DNA from: Candidatus Prevotella equi
GTDB taxonomy: Bacteria > Bacteroidota > Bacteroidia > Bacteroidales > Bacteroidaceae
NCBI GenBank assembly: GCA_018065145.1
Contig: JAGHTW010000084.1
Coordinates: 1-38,538 of the forward strand
DNA: 38,538 nt
Reading direction: 5' to 3'
Below the pieces are notes generated by a model. The model searched no databases. It was not told where the DNA came from and saw only the letters and a list, made by a program, of their open reading frames with translations. Below, in pieces: positions 24,322 to 32,831 of this stretch (its first letter is position 1; every line of letters begins with the position of its first letter). A program made the translations under genes and the position numbers.

Positions 24322-26982
24322 TTATTTCTTTATCAACAACGGACCATCAATATAATGTATCACTGCTGACGAAGCCGTTGATATCTGCGTTGCATTCTGT
24401 GGATTCACACCACCGCCCTCACAGATATATTCGCGAGCCTGGAGATTGTAAAGAGAAGGATTGCTGGTAAGCACCTTACATGCATTAACATTGCCCTCAC
24501 CCTTCACTGTCATGTTCAATCCTCCATCATACTTTACAGAAAGACGACGGAACTGCTTTGTTGCAGTATTGATGACAGAGGTCTCATATTCTGCATCGCT
24601 GAACTTAGAGTTGATAAAGAGTGCATTATCCTGAATGTGATACTTCACGAACTCAGCAATCTTTGTTGAATCTGCCGTTACCTGAGCAAGGAAGTTTGCT
24701 TTTGCAGCATCATCCATAGTCTCAAGGATTGATGGATCATATGCTACATCCTCTGGCTTTGGAAGCTTGCCTTCGTCCTCAAGTGCCTCAAGAGACTCAT
24801 TAGTAGGTACGTAGATTGTGTAGTGATACTTATTAAACGTCTTGATATTCTCACCACCGCATGAATAACCTGTATCACCAATTCTATGGAATGTCTCTGT
24901 AAGTCCTGCAGCGCTAAGCAACTTTGCGAACTCAGAGAACTCTGGCACCTCGTTAAGAATGCTTGCTACAGTCTTACGCGTTCCCATGATAGGCTGACCA
25001 TCGAGGATATATGCCTTACCATTACCTTTCTTGCTCTGGTCATAAATCTTTGTCACAGGGATAGGCTGTCCTTCGTTCATCTGGTAAGAACCACTCACGG
25101 TCATGCCATTCTCGCCAGCTTCTACATTATTAACATATAATGCCATACCATCCTTAGTACGATAATAATGATGCTCATTATCTATCTCACCAATGACGAT
25201 ATGTGTTTCAAGGATATCCTTCAGACGGTTCTTTACCTGTCCCCAACCACCAGTGCTGGCAAGACCGATAGAGTCACCACGCACGACAGAGCCATCAGGC
25301 ATTATCTCACACTCCCAGATACTTGCCCATACACGTTCAGACTTCTCTGTCTTGGATGGGTCATAGAAGAAGCGAAACATCTGAGTCTTTGTCTTTCCGT
25401 ATGACACAGGGTCAACATACTCAAGCATAGCGCCGTTGGTTGGAATGAAGAAGCTGTACTTAGAGTTAAGAGAGTTAAGATATACATCATACTTACACTC
25501 CTCTATAGCCCAATTGATAATCTTCATTGTCTGGTTGATAAGCGCTGGATAGCTTACGCTGACGTATGATGTAGGAGTATATACACGGTTTGTGAGATAT
25601 ACGGCACCATTACATCCGAGCCATACAGAGTCAATAGCCTCTGGCACGAGACCCATTGGGTCATTGGCATCGTTAAGGATGTTCTTGAACTTACTTGGAA
25701 CAGAAGCAAGGAAAGAAGGGAACATGTTATTATTGATAAGCTTAACGATAACGTCGTTAGGCACATTATCCCATGTACCATAGTTATCACGAAGCATTGC
25801 GCCCTCGTTGTTCCAGTATCTTGTCATGGCATCATCACTTGGCACCATAATGACGCCCATATCACGCATCATAGACTCTGTTGGGCTATAACTCTTACTA
25901 AAGAAGTATGAGTTCCACTCCGGGTCAAACTTCAGCCATGCATCGATAGGACCACCATCAGGAGTCTCAAGAATCTTAGCGTCACTGGTAATCTGGTCAT
26001 TATGAGTTCTCTCAGCAAAGAATCTCTTCTCATAGATACTGTCAATAGAGGTACCGTTAAGATAGTTATACTGATTTACAAGGCCTGTATTGCTTTCTGT
26101 AAACTTATAAGGCGCACAGAAACGCTCCATCAAGCGATTGAATATTTTGGTACTTCCATATGGATTACCTTCATTTTCAAAGCTCTTAGAACGGATTACC
26201 TCAGCAATATTTGGCAGAGACGTTACAACATCCTCTACGCGATGAATGAAACCATTAGAGCAACGGATATTCTGCTCCACTACCTTTGAACCGTTGATGC
26301 TCACATCACCAGTCTCGCGCTGTACGGTTTTATTAAAGAGGAAACGGTAATCATCATCAGTGATGCCTGTGTAATCCATCTGCTTCTGGATAAACTGCAG
26401 CATAGGTGAGTTAGTGCGGTCTGTCCAGCACACGATGCTTCCACGATCTCTGTATCGAGCCCAATAAGGATTATCAGGCATCTGCTCCTTCTTAAGGACA
26501 GAGATGGTATCAAAAACGTCCAAGCTGGTAGCGCGGCGCATTGACACACCTTCCTTTGGATCACCATCAGAAGTAGATGACTCAGCATTTGACAGCGACT
26601 GAGCCTGGAAGCTGTTGTCAACCATTGCACCGAAGAGAATCATCTTCTTCTGGGCAAGAGTCAACTGGTCATAAGACTTCACATTCCATGCGTTTCCATT
26701 TTTGAAGAAACGCTCGAATGCCTCATCATTGGCTGCAAAGAGTGTTTTGGAACCTGTCTTACCCAAAACGTCTGCATAACCAAGATCATCAACAATGCGT
26801 GTCATGTACTTGAAATCATGCTCTGCCATGTACGAATAGATAGACTGTCCCCATCCATCAGGAAGGTTCTTGTCTAAATCATACTTGTCACATGAATTCA
26901 ATCCCATTCCACTTACAAGAAGCATAGCACCGACGCACAGCCAATGCTTGCCTTTAGTTTTGAATGTTCTTGTTTGTAACAT
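24322..26982 (-). CDS. Fasciclin (FAS1)-domain lipoprotein C, first gene of the locus
   Basis: 886 residues from the ATG at 26982. The longer frame to 27033 is rejected because its start lies inside the -7 element of the promoter at 27031-27038. The lipobox is at LNSC (about residue 31). At least three FAS1-type cores are visible: KTLFAANDEAFERFF at about 79-93 closing with NGFIHRVEDVV, KYSFFIPTNGAMLEYV in the middle, and HYTIYVPTNESLEALE near the end closing with SSAVIHYIDGPLLIKK. It is the largest of the three fasciclin lipoproteins of this locus and is made first from the transcript. A surface adhesion or polysaccharide-capturing role is inferred. Confidence 0.82.
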   Translation of the reverse strand: MLQTRTFKTKGKHWLCVGAMLLVSGMGLNSCDKYDLDKNLPDGWGQSIYSYMAEHDFKYMTRIVDDLGYADVLGKTGSKTLFAANDEAFERFFKNGNAWNVKSYDQLTLAQKKMILFGAMVDNSFQAQSLSNAESSTSDGDPKEGVSMRRATSLDVFDTISVLKKEQMPDNPYWARYRDRGSIVCWTDRTNSPMLQFIQKQMDYTGITDDDYRFLFNKTVQRETGDVSINGSKVVEQNIRCSNGFIHRVEDVVTSLPNIAEVIRSKSFENEGNPYGSTKIFNRLMERFCAPYKFTESNTGLVNQYNYLNGTSIDSIYEKRFFAERTHNDQITSDAKILETPDGGPIDAWLKFDPEWNSYFFSKSYSPTESMMRDMGVIMVPSDDAMTRYWNNEGAMLRDNYGTWDNVPNDVIVKLINNNMFPSFLASVPSKFKNILNDANDPMGLVPEAIDSVWLGCNGAVYLTNRVYTPTSYVSVSYPALINQTMKIINWAIEECKYDVYLNSLNSKYSFFIPTNGAMLEYVDPVSYGKTKTQMFRFFYDPSKTEKSERVWASIWECEIMPDGSVVRGDSIGLASTGGWGQVKNRLKDILETHIVIGEIDNEHHYYRTKDGMALYVNNVEAGENGMTVSGSYQMNEGQPIPVTKIYDQSKKGNGKAYILDGQPIMGTRKTVASILNEVPEFSEFAKLLSAAGLTETFHRIGDTGYSCGGENIKTFNKYHYTIYVPTNESLEALEDEGKLPKPEDVAYDPSILETMDDAAKANFLAQVTADSTKIAEFVKYHIQDNALFINSKFSDAEYETSVINTATKQFRRLSVKYDGGLNMTVKGEGNVNACKVLTSNPSLYNLQAREYICEGGGVNPQNATQISTASSAVIHYIDGPLLIKK

Positions 26983-27030
26983 AAGGTTTAATATTTGATT
27001 AGTAGATTTGTATTGCGAATTAATCGGTTG

Positions 27031-27038
27031 CAAAGGTA
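27031..27038 (-). promoter_or_regulatory. Promoter -7 element of the fasciclin-SusCD locus
   Basis: TACCTTTG on the minus strand, a perfect Bacteroidota -7 element, 48 bases upstream of the lipoprotein C start. The expected -33 TTTG is not seen at the usual distance, which suggests an activator-dependent promoter. Confidence 0.6.
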
Positions 27039-27110
27039 CTTAATATTATATTAACCTTATTTAATAATAGTATTATCGACTTTTTCCTTTGTCACATCAC
27101 GTTATAAGAA

Positions 27111-27140
27111 CGTCTCATTTGAGGTATAATATCGTCTCAT
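27111..27140 (-). promoter_or_regulatory. Possible activator site upstream of the SusCD locus
   Basis: On the minus strand ATGAGACG occurs twice as a direct repeat (27133-27140 and 27111-27118) with starts 22 bases apart, about two helical turns. It is some 75-100 bases upstream of the -7 element. This spacing suits a dimeric activator such as those that control SusC/SusD loci. No regulator gene is in the window. Confidence 0.4.
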
Positions 27141-27195
27141 ACCGCATATTTCCTAACATTCCTTAAGAAAAAGTCTTTTAAAATGTATAATAATT

Positions 27196-27233
27196 AAAAA
27201 AAATCTCAAGGAACCATTTAGCGTTCCTTGAGA
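27196..27233 (-). terminator. Terminator of the tRNA-Gln transcript
   Basis: Perfect 11-bp stem TCTCAAGGAAC (27223-27233 and 27204-27214, read on minus) with an 8-base loop, followed on the minus strand by eight Ts (27196-27203). It lies 11 bases past the 3' end of the tRNA. Confidence 0.88.
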
Positions 27234-27244
27234 CCATTAAAACG

Positions 27245-27315
27245 TTGTCGTACGCGGATTCGAACCACGACAAACAGAACCAAAACCTGTTGTGCTACCA
27301 TTACACCATACGACA
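27245..27315 (-). tRNA. tRNA-Gln(TTG)
   Basis: 71 bases on the minus strand folding as a cloverleaf. The acceptor stem TGTCGTA pairs with TACGACA, the D arm is GTG/CAC around TAATGGTAG, and the anticodon arm ACAGG/TCTGT has loop TTTTGGT, giving anticodon TTG (reads CAA). The T arm is CGTGG/CCGCG with loop TTCGAAT. The discriminator is A and CCA is not encoded. It has its own promoter and terminator. Confidence 0.95.
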
Positions 27316-27375
27316 AAAAGACTCTCCTTACTCATCCCTTCCGGGAGGGAGTATTGAGCTCCCATGAGGGGAGTC
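27316..27375 (-). other. Structured leader in front of tRNA-Gln
   Basis: Between the promoter and the mature tRNA the minus strand can form a long stem, GACTCCCC (27368-27375) with GGAGAGTC (27320-27327), enclosing a GC-rich inner hairpin. It is followed by TTTTT that ends at the first base of the tRNA. The arrangement resembles an attenuator or a processing structure. Confidence 0.4.
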
Positions 27376-27414
27376 CGTATATGACAAACCGTGCTTACGA
27401 ACAGTTTGCGGATG

Positions 27415-27446
27415 CAAAGGTACAATAATTTTCCGTAATAAGCAAA
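27415..27446 (-). promoter_or_regulatory. Promoter of tRNA-Gln
   Basis: On the minus strand TTTG (27443-27446), 20 bases, TACCTTTG (27415-27422): exact -33 and -7 elements, in the spacer after the tyrS stop and about 100 bases upstream of the tRNA. Confidence 0.85.
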
Positions 27447-27470
27447 TTATTGCATCTATTTTTTATTCTT

Positions 27471-28763
27471 CTACTTCACAGTGATGAGGAAATACTTCTT
27501 CTTTCCCTGCTGCGCAAGAAGGTATTTACCATCGAGAAGGTCGCTCTCCTGCAATGCCTGATTTGCATCAGCGAGCTTATCCTTATTGATTGATACACCA
27601 CCACCCTGTGTGAGCTTACGCATCTCGCCCTTAGAAGCGAAACAAGGAGCATCAGCCGTGAGAATGTCTGCAAGTGACTTACCTATAACATCAGCCTTGT
27701 TTACATCAAAGTGAGGAACGCCAGCGAAGACATCGAGCAATGTCTGCTCGTCAAGCTTCAGCAGTGACTCCTTTGTTGACTTACCGAAGAGTATGTTTGA
27801 AGCCTCCTTTGCCATATCAAGGTCCTCCTGTGAGTGTACCATTACCGTTACCTCGTCAGCAAGACGCTTCTGAAGTACGCGGCGACCTGGATCCTGACGA
27901 TGCTCCTCAATGATAGCATCGATAGTCTCCTTTTCAAGAGAAGTAAAGATCTTGATATAACGCTCTGCGTCCTCGTCAGGCACATTAAGCCAGAACTGGT
28001 AGAACTGATATGGAGAAGTACGGTTACGGTCAAGCCAAACGTTACCAGACTCTGTCTTACCGAACTTACGACCATCAGACTTGGTCACAAGTGGACAAGT
28101 GAGAGCATAGCATTCATTGCCATTAGTACGACGGATAAGCTCAGAACCCGTTGTGATATTACCCCACTGATCTGCACCACCGAGCTGAAGCTTACAGTTC
28201 TTATGCTCGTTGAGGTAAAGGAAGTCGTAACCCTGAAGCAACTGGTATGTAAACTCTGTGAATGAAAGTCCATCACGAGCCTCACCGTTAAGACGCTTCT
28301 GTACAGACTCCTTAGCCATCATATAGTTTACGGTGATGTGCTTACCGATATCACGTGCGAAAGCGAGGAAGGTAAAGTCCTTCATCCAGTCGTAGTTATT
28401 TACAAGTTCAGCCTTGTTTGGTGCATCACTCTCGAAGTCAAGGAAGTGCGAAAGCTGTGCCTTGATACACTTCACGTTGTGTGCGAGAGTCTCTTCGTCG
28501 AGGAGGTTACGCTCCTGCGACTTTCCTGAAGGGTCACCAATCATACCTGTTGCGCCACCGATGAGAGCCAGCGGCTTATGTCCGCAGCGCTGGAAGTGAC
28601 GAAGCATCATAACACCACAAAGGTGTCCTATGTGAAGCGAATCAGCAGTAGGGTCAATACCGAGATACGCCGTCTGCATGCCAGAGGCGAGCAGTTCGTC
28701 TGTTCCTGGCATCATCTGGTGGATCATTCCACGCCATGTGAGTTCTTCTACGAAATTTTTCAT
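27471..28763 (-). CDS. tyrS: Tyrosyl-tRNA synthetase
   Basis: 430 residues, normal for the bacterial TyrRS. The HIGH motif is HIGH at 44-47 after [10 protein letters not shown]. The tyrosine-binding and ATP-site segments [17 protein letters not shown] (about 196-212) are intact. The KMSKS loop is present as KFGKT at 233-237. A C-terminal S4 RNA-binding domain lies at about 360-430 ([16 protein letters not shown]). It charges tRNA-Tyr with tyrosine in the cytoplasm. It follows yidD on the same strand after 52 bases that hold short TAATTTG repeats and no clear promoter, so it may be read through from the hemD-rnpA-yidD transcript. Confidence 0.98.
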   Translation of the reverse strand: MKNFVEELTWRGMIHQMMPGTDELLASGMQTAYLGIDPTADSLHIGHLCGVMMLRHFQRCGHKPLALIGGATGMIGDPSGKSQERNLLDEETLAHNVKCIKAQLSHFLDFESDAPNKAELVNNYDWMKDFTFLAFARDIGKHITVNYMMAKESVQKRLNGEARDGLSFTEFTYQLLQGYDFLYLNEHKNCKLQLGGADQWGNITTGSELIRRTNGNECYALTCPLVTKSDGRKFGKTESGNVWLDRNRTSPYQFYQFWLNVPDEDAERYIKIFTSLEKETIDAIIEEHRQDPGRRVLQKRLADEVTVMVHSQEDLDMAKEASNILFGKSTKESLLKLDEQTLLDVFAGVPHFDVNKADVIGKSLADILTADAPCFASKGEMRKLTQGGGVSINKDKLADANQALQESDLLDGKYLLAQQGKKKYFLITVK

Positions 28764-28815
28764 TGCTGTATGTTGTTACGCTAATTTGCTAATTCGTTAA
28801 TTTGTTAATTTGTAA

Positions 28816-29037
28816 TCATGGTACAGGGTCATATCCCGAGCCTCCCCAAGGGTGGCAACGGCATATTCTCTTTATAGCGAGCCACAGTCCTTTCAATGGC
28901 CCGTGCTTTATTATCGCCTCCTTGGCATACTGCGAGCATGTCGGCGTAAAACGACATGCGGGTGGCGTAAACGGACTGATGCACGTCTGATAGAACGCTA
29001 TAGGCATCAACAGCAGAAAGGTAAACAGTTTCTTCAT
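28816..29037 (-). CDS. yidD: Membrane protein insertion efficiency factor YidD
   Basis: 73 residues with the signature of the family: an N-terminal hydrophobic/amphipathic helix ([20 protein letters not shown]), then [15 protein letters not shown] and the C-terminal [15 protein letters not shown]. YidD assists YidC/Sec-dependent membrane insertion at the inner membrane. Its start overlaps the rnpA stop by four bases, the common rnpA-yidD pairing. Confidence 0.96.
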   Translation of the reverse strand: MKKLFTFLLLMPIAFYQTCISPFTPPACRFTPTCSQYAKEAIIKHGPLKGLWLAIKRICRCHPWGGSGYDPVP

Positions 29038-29405
29038 GATTCTGACATTCTCTGCAAGAGATTTCGCACCTTCGCCGTTACGACGGCAGAGGGATAATGC
29101 TTGTTATCGAGCCATATCATCGCCATCAGCGCCCTTGTATTCTCTTTCAGATGTATAAGGTCACGATTATTCCTGTACGCCTCACGCACCTGCCTCTTCA
29201 CATGGTTCCTATCCACGGCATGCTTGAAGCACCGCTTAGGCACGGAGATAAGCAGTTCGTTTTCTCCTTCACCATCCTCGAAATGATACACCAGCCTCAG
29301 CGGATAAGAGGACTGCGAGCGACTGTTGCCGGGCATAAAGAGTTTATCTATGAGATAACGGCTACAGAGTCGCTGCGACTTTGGAAACGCGTTAGGCTTA
29401 TTCAT
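29034..29405 (-). CDS. rnpA: Ribonuclease P protein component
   Basis: 123 residues with the conserved RnpA core: an N-terminal [15 protein letters not shown] and the RNR motif region [14 protein letters not shown]. It binds the RNase P RNA and helps it remove 5' leaders from tRNA precursors. The start overlaps the end of hemD by eight bases and its stop overlaps yidD, so hemD, rnpA and yidD form one coupled unit. Confidence 0.95.
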   Translation of the reverse strand: MNKPNAFPKSQRLCSRYLIDKLFMPGNSRSQSSYPLRLVYHFEDGEGENELLISVPKRCFKHAVDRNHVKRQVREAYRNNRDLIHLKENTRALMAMIWLDNKHYPSAVVTAKVRNLLQRMSES

Positions 29406-30150
29406 CTTCTTGTTCCTGAAGGAAATGTCTCAAAGCACCCGTCATTGAAGGATAACGCTGTGTTGGTGCCTCAAGGTCTAGTTCCAAACCTGCATCCTTT
29501 ACCGCCTTTGCTGTAGAAGGTCCGAAGGTACCTATCTTTATATCACCAGCCTTCATCTCAGGGAAATCCTCCTTCAATGCCTTGATACCGGCAGGCGAGA
29601 AGAAGATAGCCATATCGTAATCGAAAGTCTTTTTCTCTTCCTCAGTGAAGTTATTGCTGACAGTACGATACATCACGCACTCCGTATGCTTCAGTTCCTT
29701 ACTATCAAGCAGCTTTGTCACAGAATCATTGGCTACGTCACTCATTGGCACGAGGTACTTCTCTGTCTTATGCTTCACCATTGCAGGCAACAGGTCATCA
29801 ATCTTGCCCGTCTCTCCGAAGAAGATTTTACGTTTACGATACGGTGCATACTTTTGTATGTACAACGCTATTGTCTCCGTAACGCAGAAATACTTCGTTG
29901 TCTCCGGCATTGTAATGCGCATTTCCTTTGCCAACTGGAAGAAATGGTCTATAGCATGTCGTGATGTAAAGACGATAGCGGTATAGTCAGGGATGTTCAC
30001 CTTTTGCTTACGGAACTCCTGCTGTGATATTCCCTCAACCTTAATGAATGGTCTGAATACAAGTTCTACTTCAAAGTCTCTGGCAATATCATAGTAAGGA
30101 GACTTATCGCTTGAGGGTTTAGGTTGTGAAACAAGGATTTTCTTTACCAT
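29398..30150 (-). CDS. hemD: Uroporphyrinogen-III synthase
   Basis: 250 residues. The HemD layout is visible: an N-terminal MVKKILVSQPKPSSD, the first lobe with YTAIVFTSRHAIDHFFQLA, and the second lobe with DYDMAIFFSPAGIKALKEDF and IGTFGPSTAKAVKDAGLELD. It cyclises hydroxymethylbilane to uroporphyrinogen III in heme and corrin synthesis. Sequence conservation in this family is low, but in Bacteroidota this gene next to rnpA and a DUF4271 gene is a well-known order, which supports the call. A -7-like TACCTTTG lies about 90 bases upstream. Confidence 0.88.
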   Translation of the reverse strand: MVKKILVSQPKPSSDKSPYYDIARDFEVELVFRPFIKVEGISQQEFRKQKVNIPDYTAIVFTSRHAIDHFFQLAKEMRITMPETTKYFCVTETIALYIQKYAPYRKRKIFFGETGKIDDLLPAMVKHKTEKYLVPMSDVANDSVTKLLDSKELKHTECVMYRTVSNNFTEEEKKTFDYDMAIFFSPAGIKALKEDFPEMKAGDIKIGTFGPSTAKAVKDAGLELDLEAPTQRYPSMTGALRHFLQEQEDE

Positions 30151-30158
30151 CTTAATAC

Positions 30159-30937
30159 CTATATATTATACTTCAAAAAGTTTGCAATAAACATCATTGT
30201 ACCTATCATCAATATGAACGGCACCGCTTCGAGGGTGCAAAGGTACAAAAAAAACTGCAAAAAACGCCCGTTTTTCTTAAAAAAGATGCGGTATATCTTG
30301 TAAAAACGCAATAATGTAGTCACTACATGCACTACAACGACCACACATACAGGGTCTTTTCCACGCCCAATCCGTAATACACGTTAAGCAGCATTATGGG
30401 AAGCATCAGCGCCCCTTGCACTGCTATGATGTATATCCTGGAGATGCTCGACATATGCCTTTCGCTCTTCGGAAAGAACACTAAATGCACAATCGTCGCC
30501 ACAACATATCTCAAGAGGAAGCCTATCGCAATGACAGCGAAGAACAGCCCCAGCAGTCCATAGTCATCCACGACATACTCCTGCGCCACATACTCCTTCG
30601 CTACGACATACGCCAACAGTGCATACATCGCCATACCCTGCAACCAGAAATATGCCTGATACTGCATCTCGTTAAGTGTCTCGCGCATCTCAAAAGAGTT
30701 TGCGCGAGGCATCCTCAACAGATTCTTTGTCTGAAAGCACACGAAGCGCCATGACTTTGCCACAGAAAGCGCCGAAACGATAAGACAGAGAAGGAATCCT
30801 ATCCCCACATAATCATCGCTGACGATGGAGTAAGAAAGGGGTTCCCCTGCCTGACCGTCACGTACGCCAGATATTTCAGCATGATAATACGGCGTATGCT
30901 TGACGAATGTCTCATATAATACGCTGTCCGTTTGCAA
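30159..30937 (-). pseudogene. DUF4271 membrane protein, apparently frameshifted
   Basis: The first frame (30332-30937) encodes 201 residues with about four membrane segments (GIGFLLCLIVSALSV, LQGMAMYALLAYVVA, LLGLFFAVIAIGFLLRYVV, AVQGALMLPIMLLNVYY) and stops at VEKTLYVWSL. The overlapping second frame (30159-30344) supplies the missing end: TTLLRFYKIYRIFFKKNG, then FFLYLCTLEAVPFILMIG, the C-terminal signature of the Bacteroidota DUF4271 family. Joining them needs a -1 shift, or loss of one TG from the TATGTGTGG run near 30340, giving a continuous protein of about 255 residues. It is 13 bases downstream of metK on the same strand. The protein is an inner-membrane protein of unknown function. 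A sequencing error at the TG repeat is the simplest rival to a true mutation. Confidence 0.7.
30238..30245 (-). promoter_or_regulatory. Possible -7 element for hemD-rnpA-yidD
   Basis: TACCTTTG on the minus strand, inside the 3' part of the DUF4271 gene and about 90 bases before the hemD start. No clear -33 element accompanies it, and the codons of the overlapping gene could explain it by chance. Confidence 0.4.
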
Positions 30938-30950
30938 GGCTTATTGTATC

Positions 30951-32204
30951 TTACAGTCCGAATACTTCCTTAAACTTATCCACAAGGTCCAGTTTCTCCC
31001 ATGTGAACAACTCTACATCCATTACCTTTGTTGGGTGATAGGCAGAGGTGAATGTCTTCTTGATAGTCTTTGGCTGACGTCCCATGTGACCGTACGCCGC
31101 TGTCTCCAGGTACATAGGCTGACGCAGTTTCAGCGTGCGCTCTATTGCCTTTGGACGGAAGTCAAAGTTTGCAGCAAGTTTCTCTGCTATCTCGCCGTCA
31201 GACATCTTAACGTTACTCTTGCCGTATGTGTTCACATAGATGCTGACAGGCTGCGCCACACCAATGGCATAGCTCAACTGCACGAGAATCTCATCACTGA
31301 CGCCTGCTGCTACAAGGTTCTTTGCTACATAGCGTGCTGCATAGGCTGCGGAACGGTCAACCTTACTTGGATCCTTACCAGAGAAGGCTCCGCCACCATG
31401 TGCGCCCTTGCCACCGTAGGTATCAACGATAATCTTTCTACCCGTAAGACCTGTATCACCATGAGGGCCACCGATAACGAACTTACCGGTAGGGTTCACA
31501 AAGTACTTTATCTCATCATTGAACAAAGCAAGCATCTTCTCGTCCTTCAGCTGCGCCTTTACGCGTGGGACAAGAATATTTATCACATCTTTACGAATCT
31601 TAGCGAGCATAGGCTCATCCTCATCAAAATCATCGTGCTGTGTTGACACTACGATGGTATCTATGCGCTGTGGCACGCCGTCATCGCTGTACTCTACCGT
31701 CACCTGTGACTTAGAGTCAGGACGCAGGTATGTCATCACCTTACCCTCGCGACGTATGTCTGCCAATGTCTTCATCAACAGATGTGCTATATCGAGTGAC
31801 ACTGGGATATATCGGTCTGTCTCGTTTGTAGCATAGCCGAACATCATACCCTGGTCACCGGCACCCTGCTCTTCTTCCACCTCACGGCTGACACCCTGAT
31901 TGATGTCCGAACTCTGCTCGTGAATAGAAGAAAGGATACCACAAGAGTTACCGTCAAACTGATACTCTGACTTGGTATAACCGATTTTGTTAATTGTCTT
32001 ACGGGCGATTGTCTGAAGGTCGATATAAGCCTCAGAACGTACTTCGCCCATGAGTACTACCTGACCTGTAGTACAAAATGATTCAATTGCGCAGTGCGAC
32101 TTGTCATCATAGGCAAGGAACTGGTCAAGAAGTGCATCACTAATCTGATCTGACACCTTATCTGGATGTCCTTCAGATACTGATTCTGATGTGAATAGGA
32201 ACAT
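30951..32204 (-). CDS. metK: S-adenosylmethionine synthetase
   Basis: 417 residues. The start [20 protein letters not shown] holds the ATP/Met-binding His. [12 protein letters not shown] at about 114-125 is signature 1, and [19 protein letters not shown] is the phosphate-binding signature 2. It makes S-adenosylmethionine from methionine and ATP. The 30-odd residue extension relative to E. coli MetK lies in the central region and is normal for Bacteroidota. The leader upstream is only AT-rich repeats (32205-32245); no SAM riboswitch fold is seen. Confidence 0.98.
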   Translation of the reverse strand: MFLFTSESVSEGHPDKVSDQISDALLDQFLAYDDKSHCAIESFCTTGQVVLMGEVRSEAYIDLQTIARKTINKIGYTKSEYQFDGNSCGILSSIHEQSSDINQGVSREVEEEQGAGDQGMMFGYATNETDRYIPVSLDIAHLLMKTLADIRREGKVMTYLRPDSKSQVTVEYSDDGVPQRIDTIVVSTQHDDFDEDEPMLAKIRKDVINILVPRVKAQLKDEKMLALFNDEIKYFVNPTGKFVIGGPHGDTGLTGRKIIVDTYGGKGAHGGGAFSGKDPSKVDRSAAYAARYVAKNLVAAGVSDEILVQLSYAIGVAQPVSIYVNTYGKSNVKMSDGEIAEKLAANFDFRPKAIERTLKLRQPMYLETAAYGHMGRQPKTIKKTFTSAYHPTKVMDVELFTWEKLDLVDKFKEVFGL

Positions 32205-32295
32205 AATTTTTAATTAATAATTAATAATGAATAATTAATAATTGCAGACAGTTACCACTCCTGCATTTCCGCCAACGCGGTATTTTCAATAAATT

Positions 32296-32331
32296 AACCC
32301 CGCATAAGCATTTTACTGCTCGTGCGGGGTT
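32296..32331 (-). terminator. Hairpin after rpsO, probable terminator
   Basis: AACCCCGCA and TGCGGGGTT (nine pairs) plus an inner AGCA/TGCT form a strong stem 40 bases past the rpsO stop. On the minus strand it is followed by TTAATTTATT, a weak T-tract. On the plus strand the tract is better (CTTTTTCTTTC). Confidence 0.6.
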
Positions 32332-32371
32332 ATGCTTTTTCTTTCGTTTCTTTATTGCTTTCGCCGTAGTA

Positions 32372-32641
32372 TTACTTACGGAGGCCAAGAGCCTTAACGA
32401 TAGCACGATAGCGATTGATGTCACGATCGTAGAGGTAATCAAGAAGAGCACGACGCTTACCTACGAGCTTTGTAAGGCTACGAGCTGTACGATAGTCCTT
32501 GTGGTTCTTCTTAAGGTGCTCTGTGAGGTGCTTGATACGGAATGAGAAAAGAGCGATCTGGCTCTCTGCAGAACCTGTGTTAGTTGCTGACTGTCCGTAC
32601 TCGGTGAAGATCTCTACCTTCTTTGCTGAATCTAAATACAT
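32372..32641 (-). CDS. rpsO: 30S ribosomal protein S15
   Basis: 89 residues, exactly the usual size. The conserved core is clear: TGSAESQIALFSFRIKHLTE, HKDYRTARSLTKLVGKRRAL and LDYLYDRDINRYRAIVKALG. S15 binds the central domain of 16S rRNA early in small-subunit assembly. The leader of about 120 bases from the -7 element at 32765-32772 is long enough for the autoregulatory S15 mRNA binding known in other bacteria. No specific structure was verified. Confidence 0.98.
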   Translation of the reverse strand: MYLDSAKKVEIFTEYGQSATNTGSAESQIALFSFRIKHLTEHLKKNHKDYRTARSLTKLVGKRRALLDYLYDRDINRYRAIVKALGLRK

Positions 32642-32764
32642 AGTTTTTGTGTGTGATTATGAAGTTATTAAACTATTACATCCGTCTGATGAGCATGGCA
32701 TCTCAATCACGGGAAAACGCCCGACATCATCGAATGCAGCTATGAGGTTTTCTCAAAGCGGGTG

Positions 32765-32772
32765 CAAAGGTA
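32765..32772 (-). promoter_or_regulatory. -7 promoter element of rpsO
   Basis: TACCTTTG on the minus strand, a perfect -7 element, in the gap between rpsO and the O-methyltransferase gene. The -33 position reads TTTC rather than TTTG. Confidence 0.6.
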
Positions 32773-32831
32773 CGGCTTTTTTCTGAAATAGAGAAATTTA
32801 CAAGCACCCAAACATTAAATGTTAAAGTTTT

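Noticed and set aside
24322..27033. Longer start of fasciclin lipoprotein C at 27033
   Set aside because: The -7 element at 27031-27038 overlaps it, so the transcript would start downstream of that codon; the ATG at 26982 also gives a better lipoprotein signal.
30238..30245. Confident promoter for hemD
   Set aside because: Kept only as a low-confidence feature because no -33 partner is present and it lies in the coding frame of the neighbouring gene.
32205..32371. SAM riboswitch in front of metK
   Set aside because: The spacer contains only AT-rich repeats and the rpsO terminator hairpin; no conserved SAM-aptamer pattern was seen.
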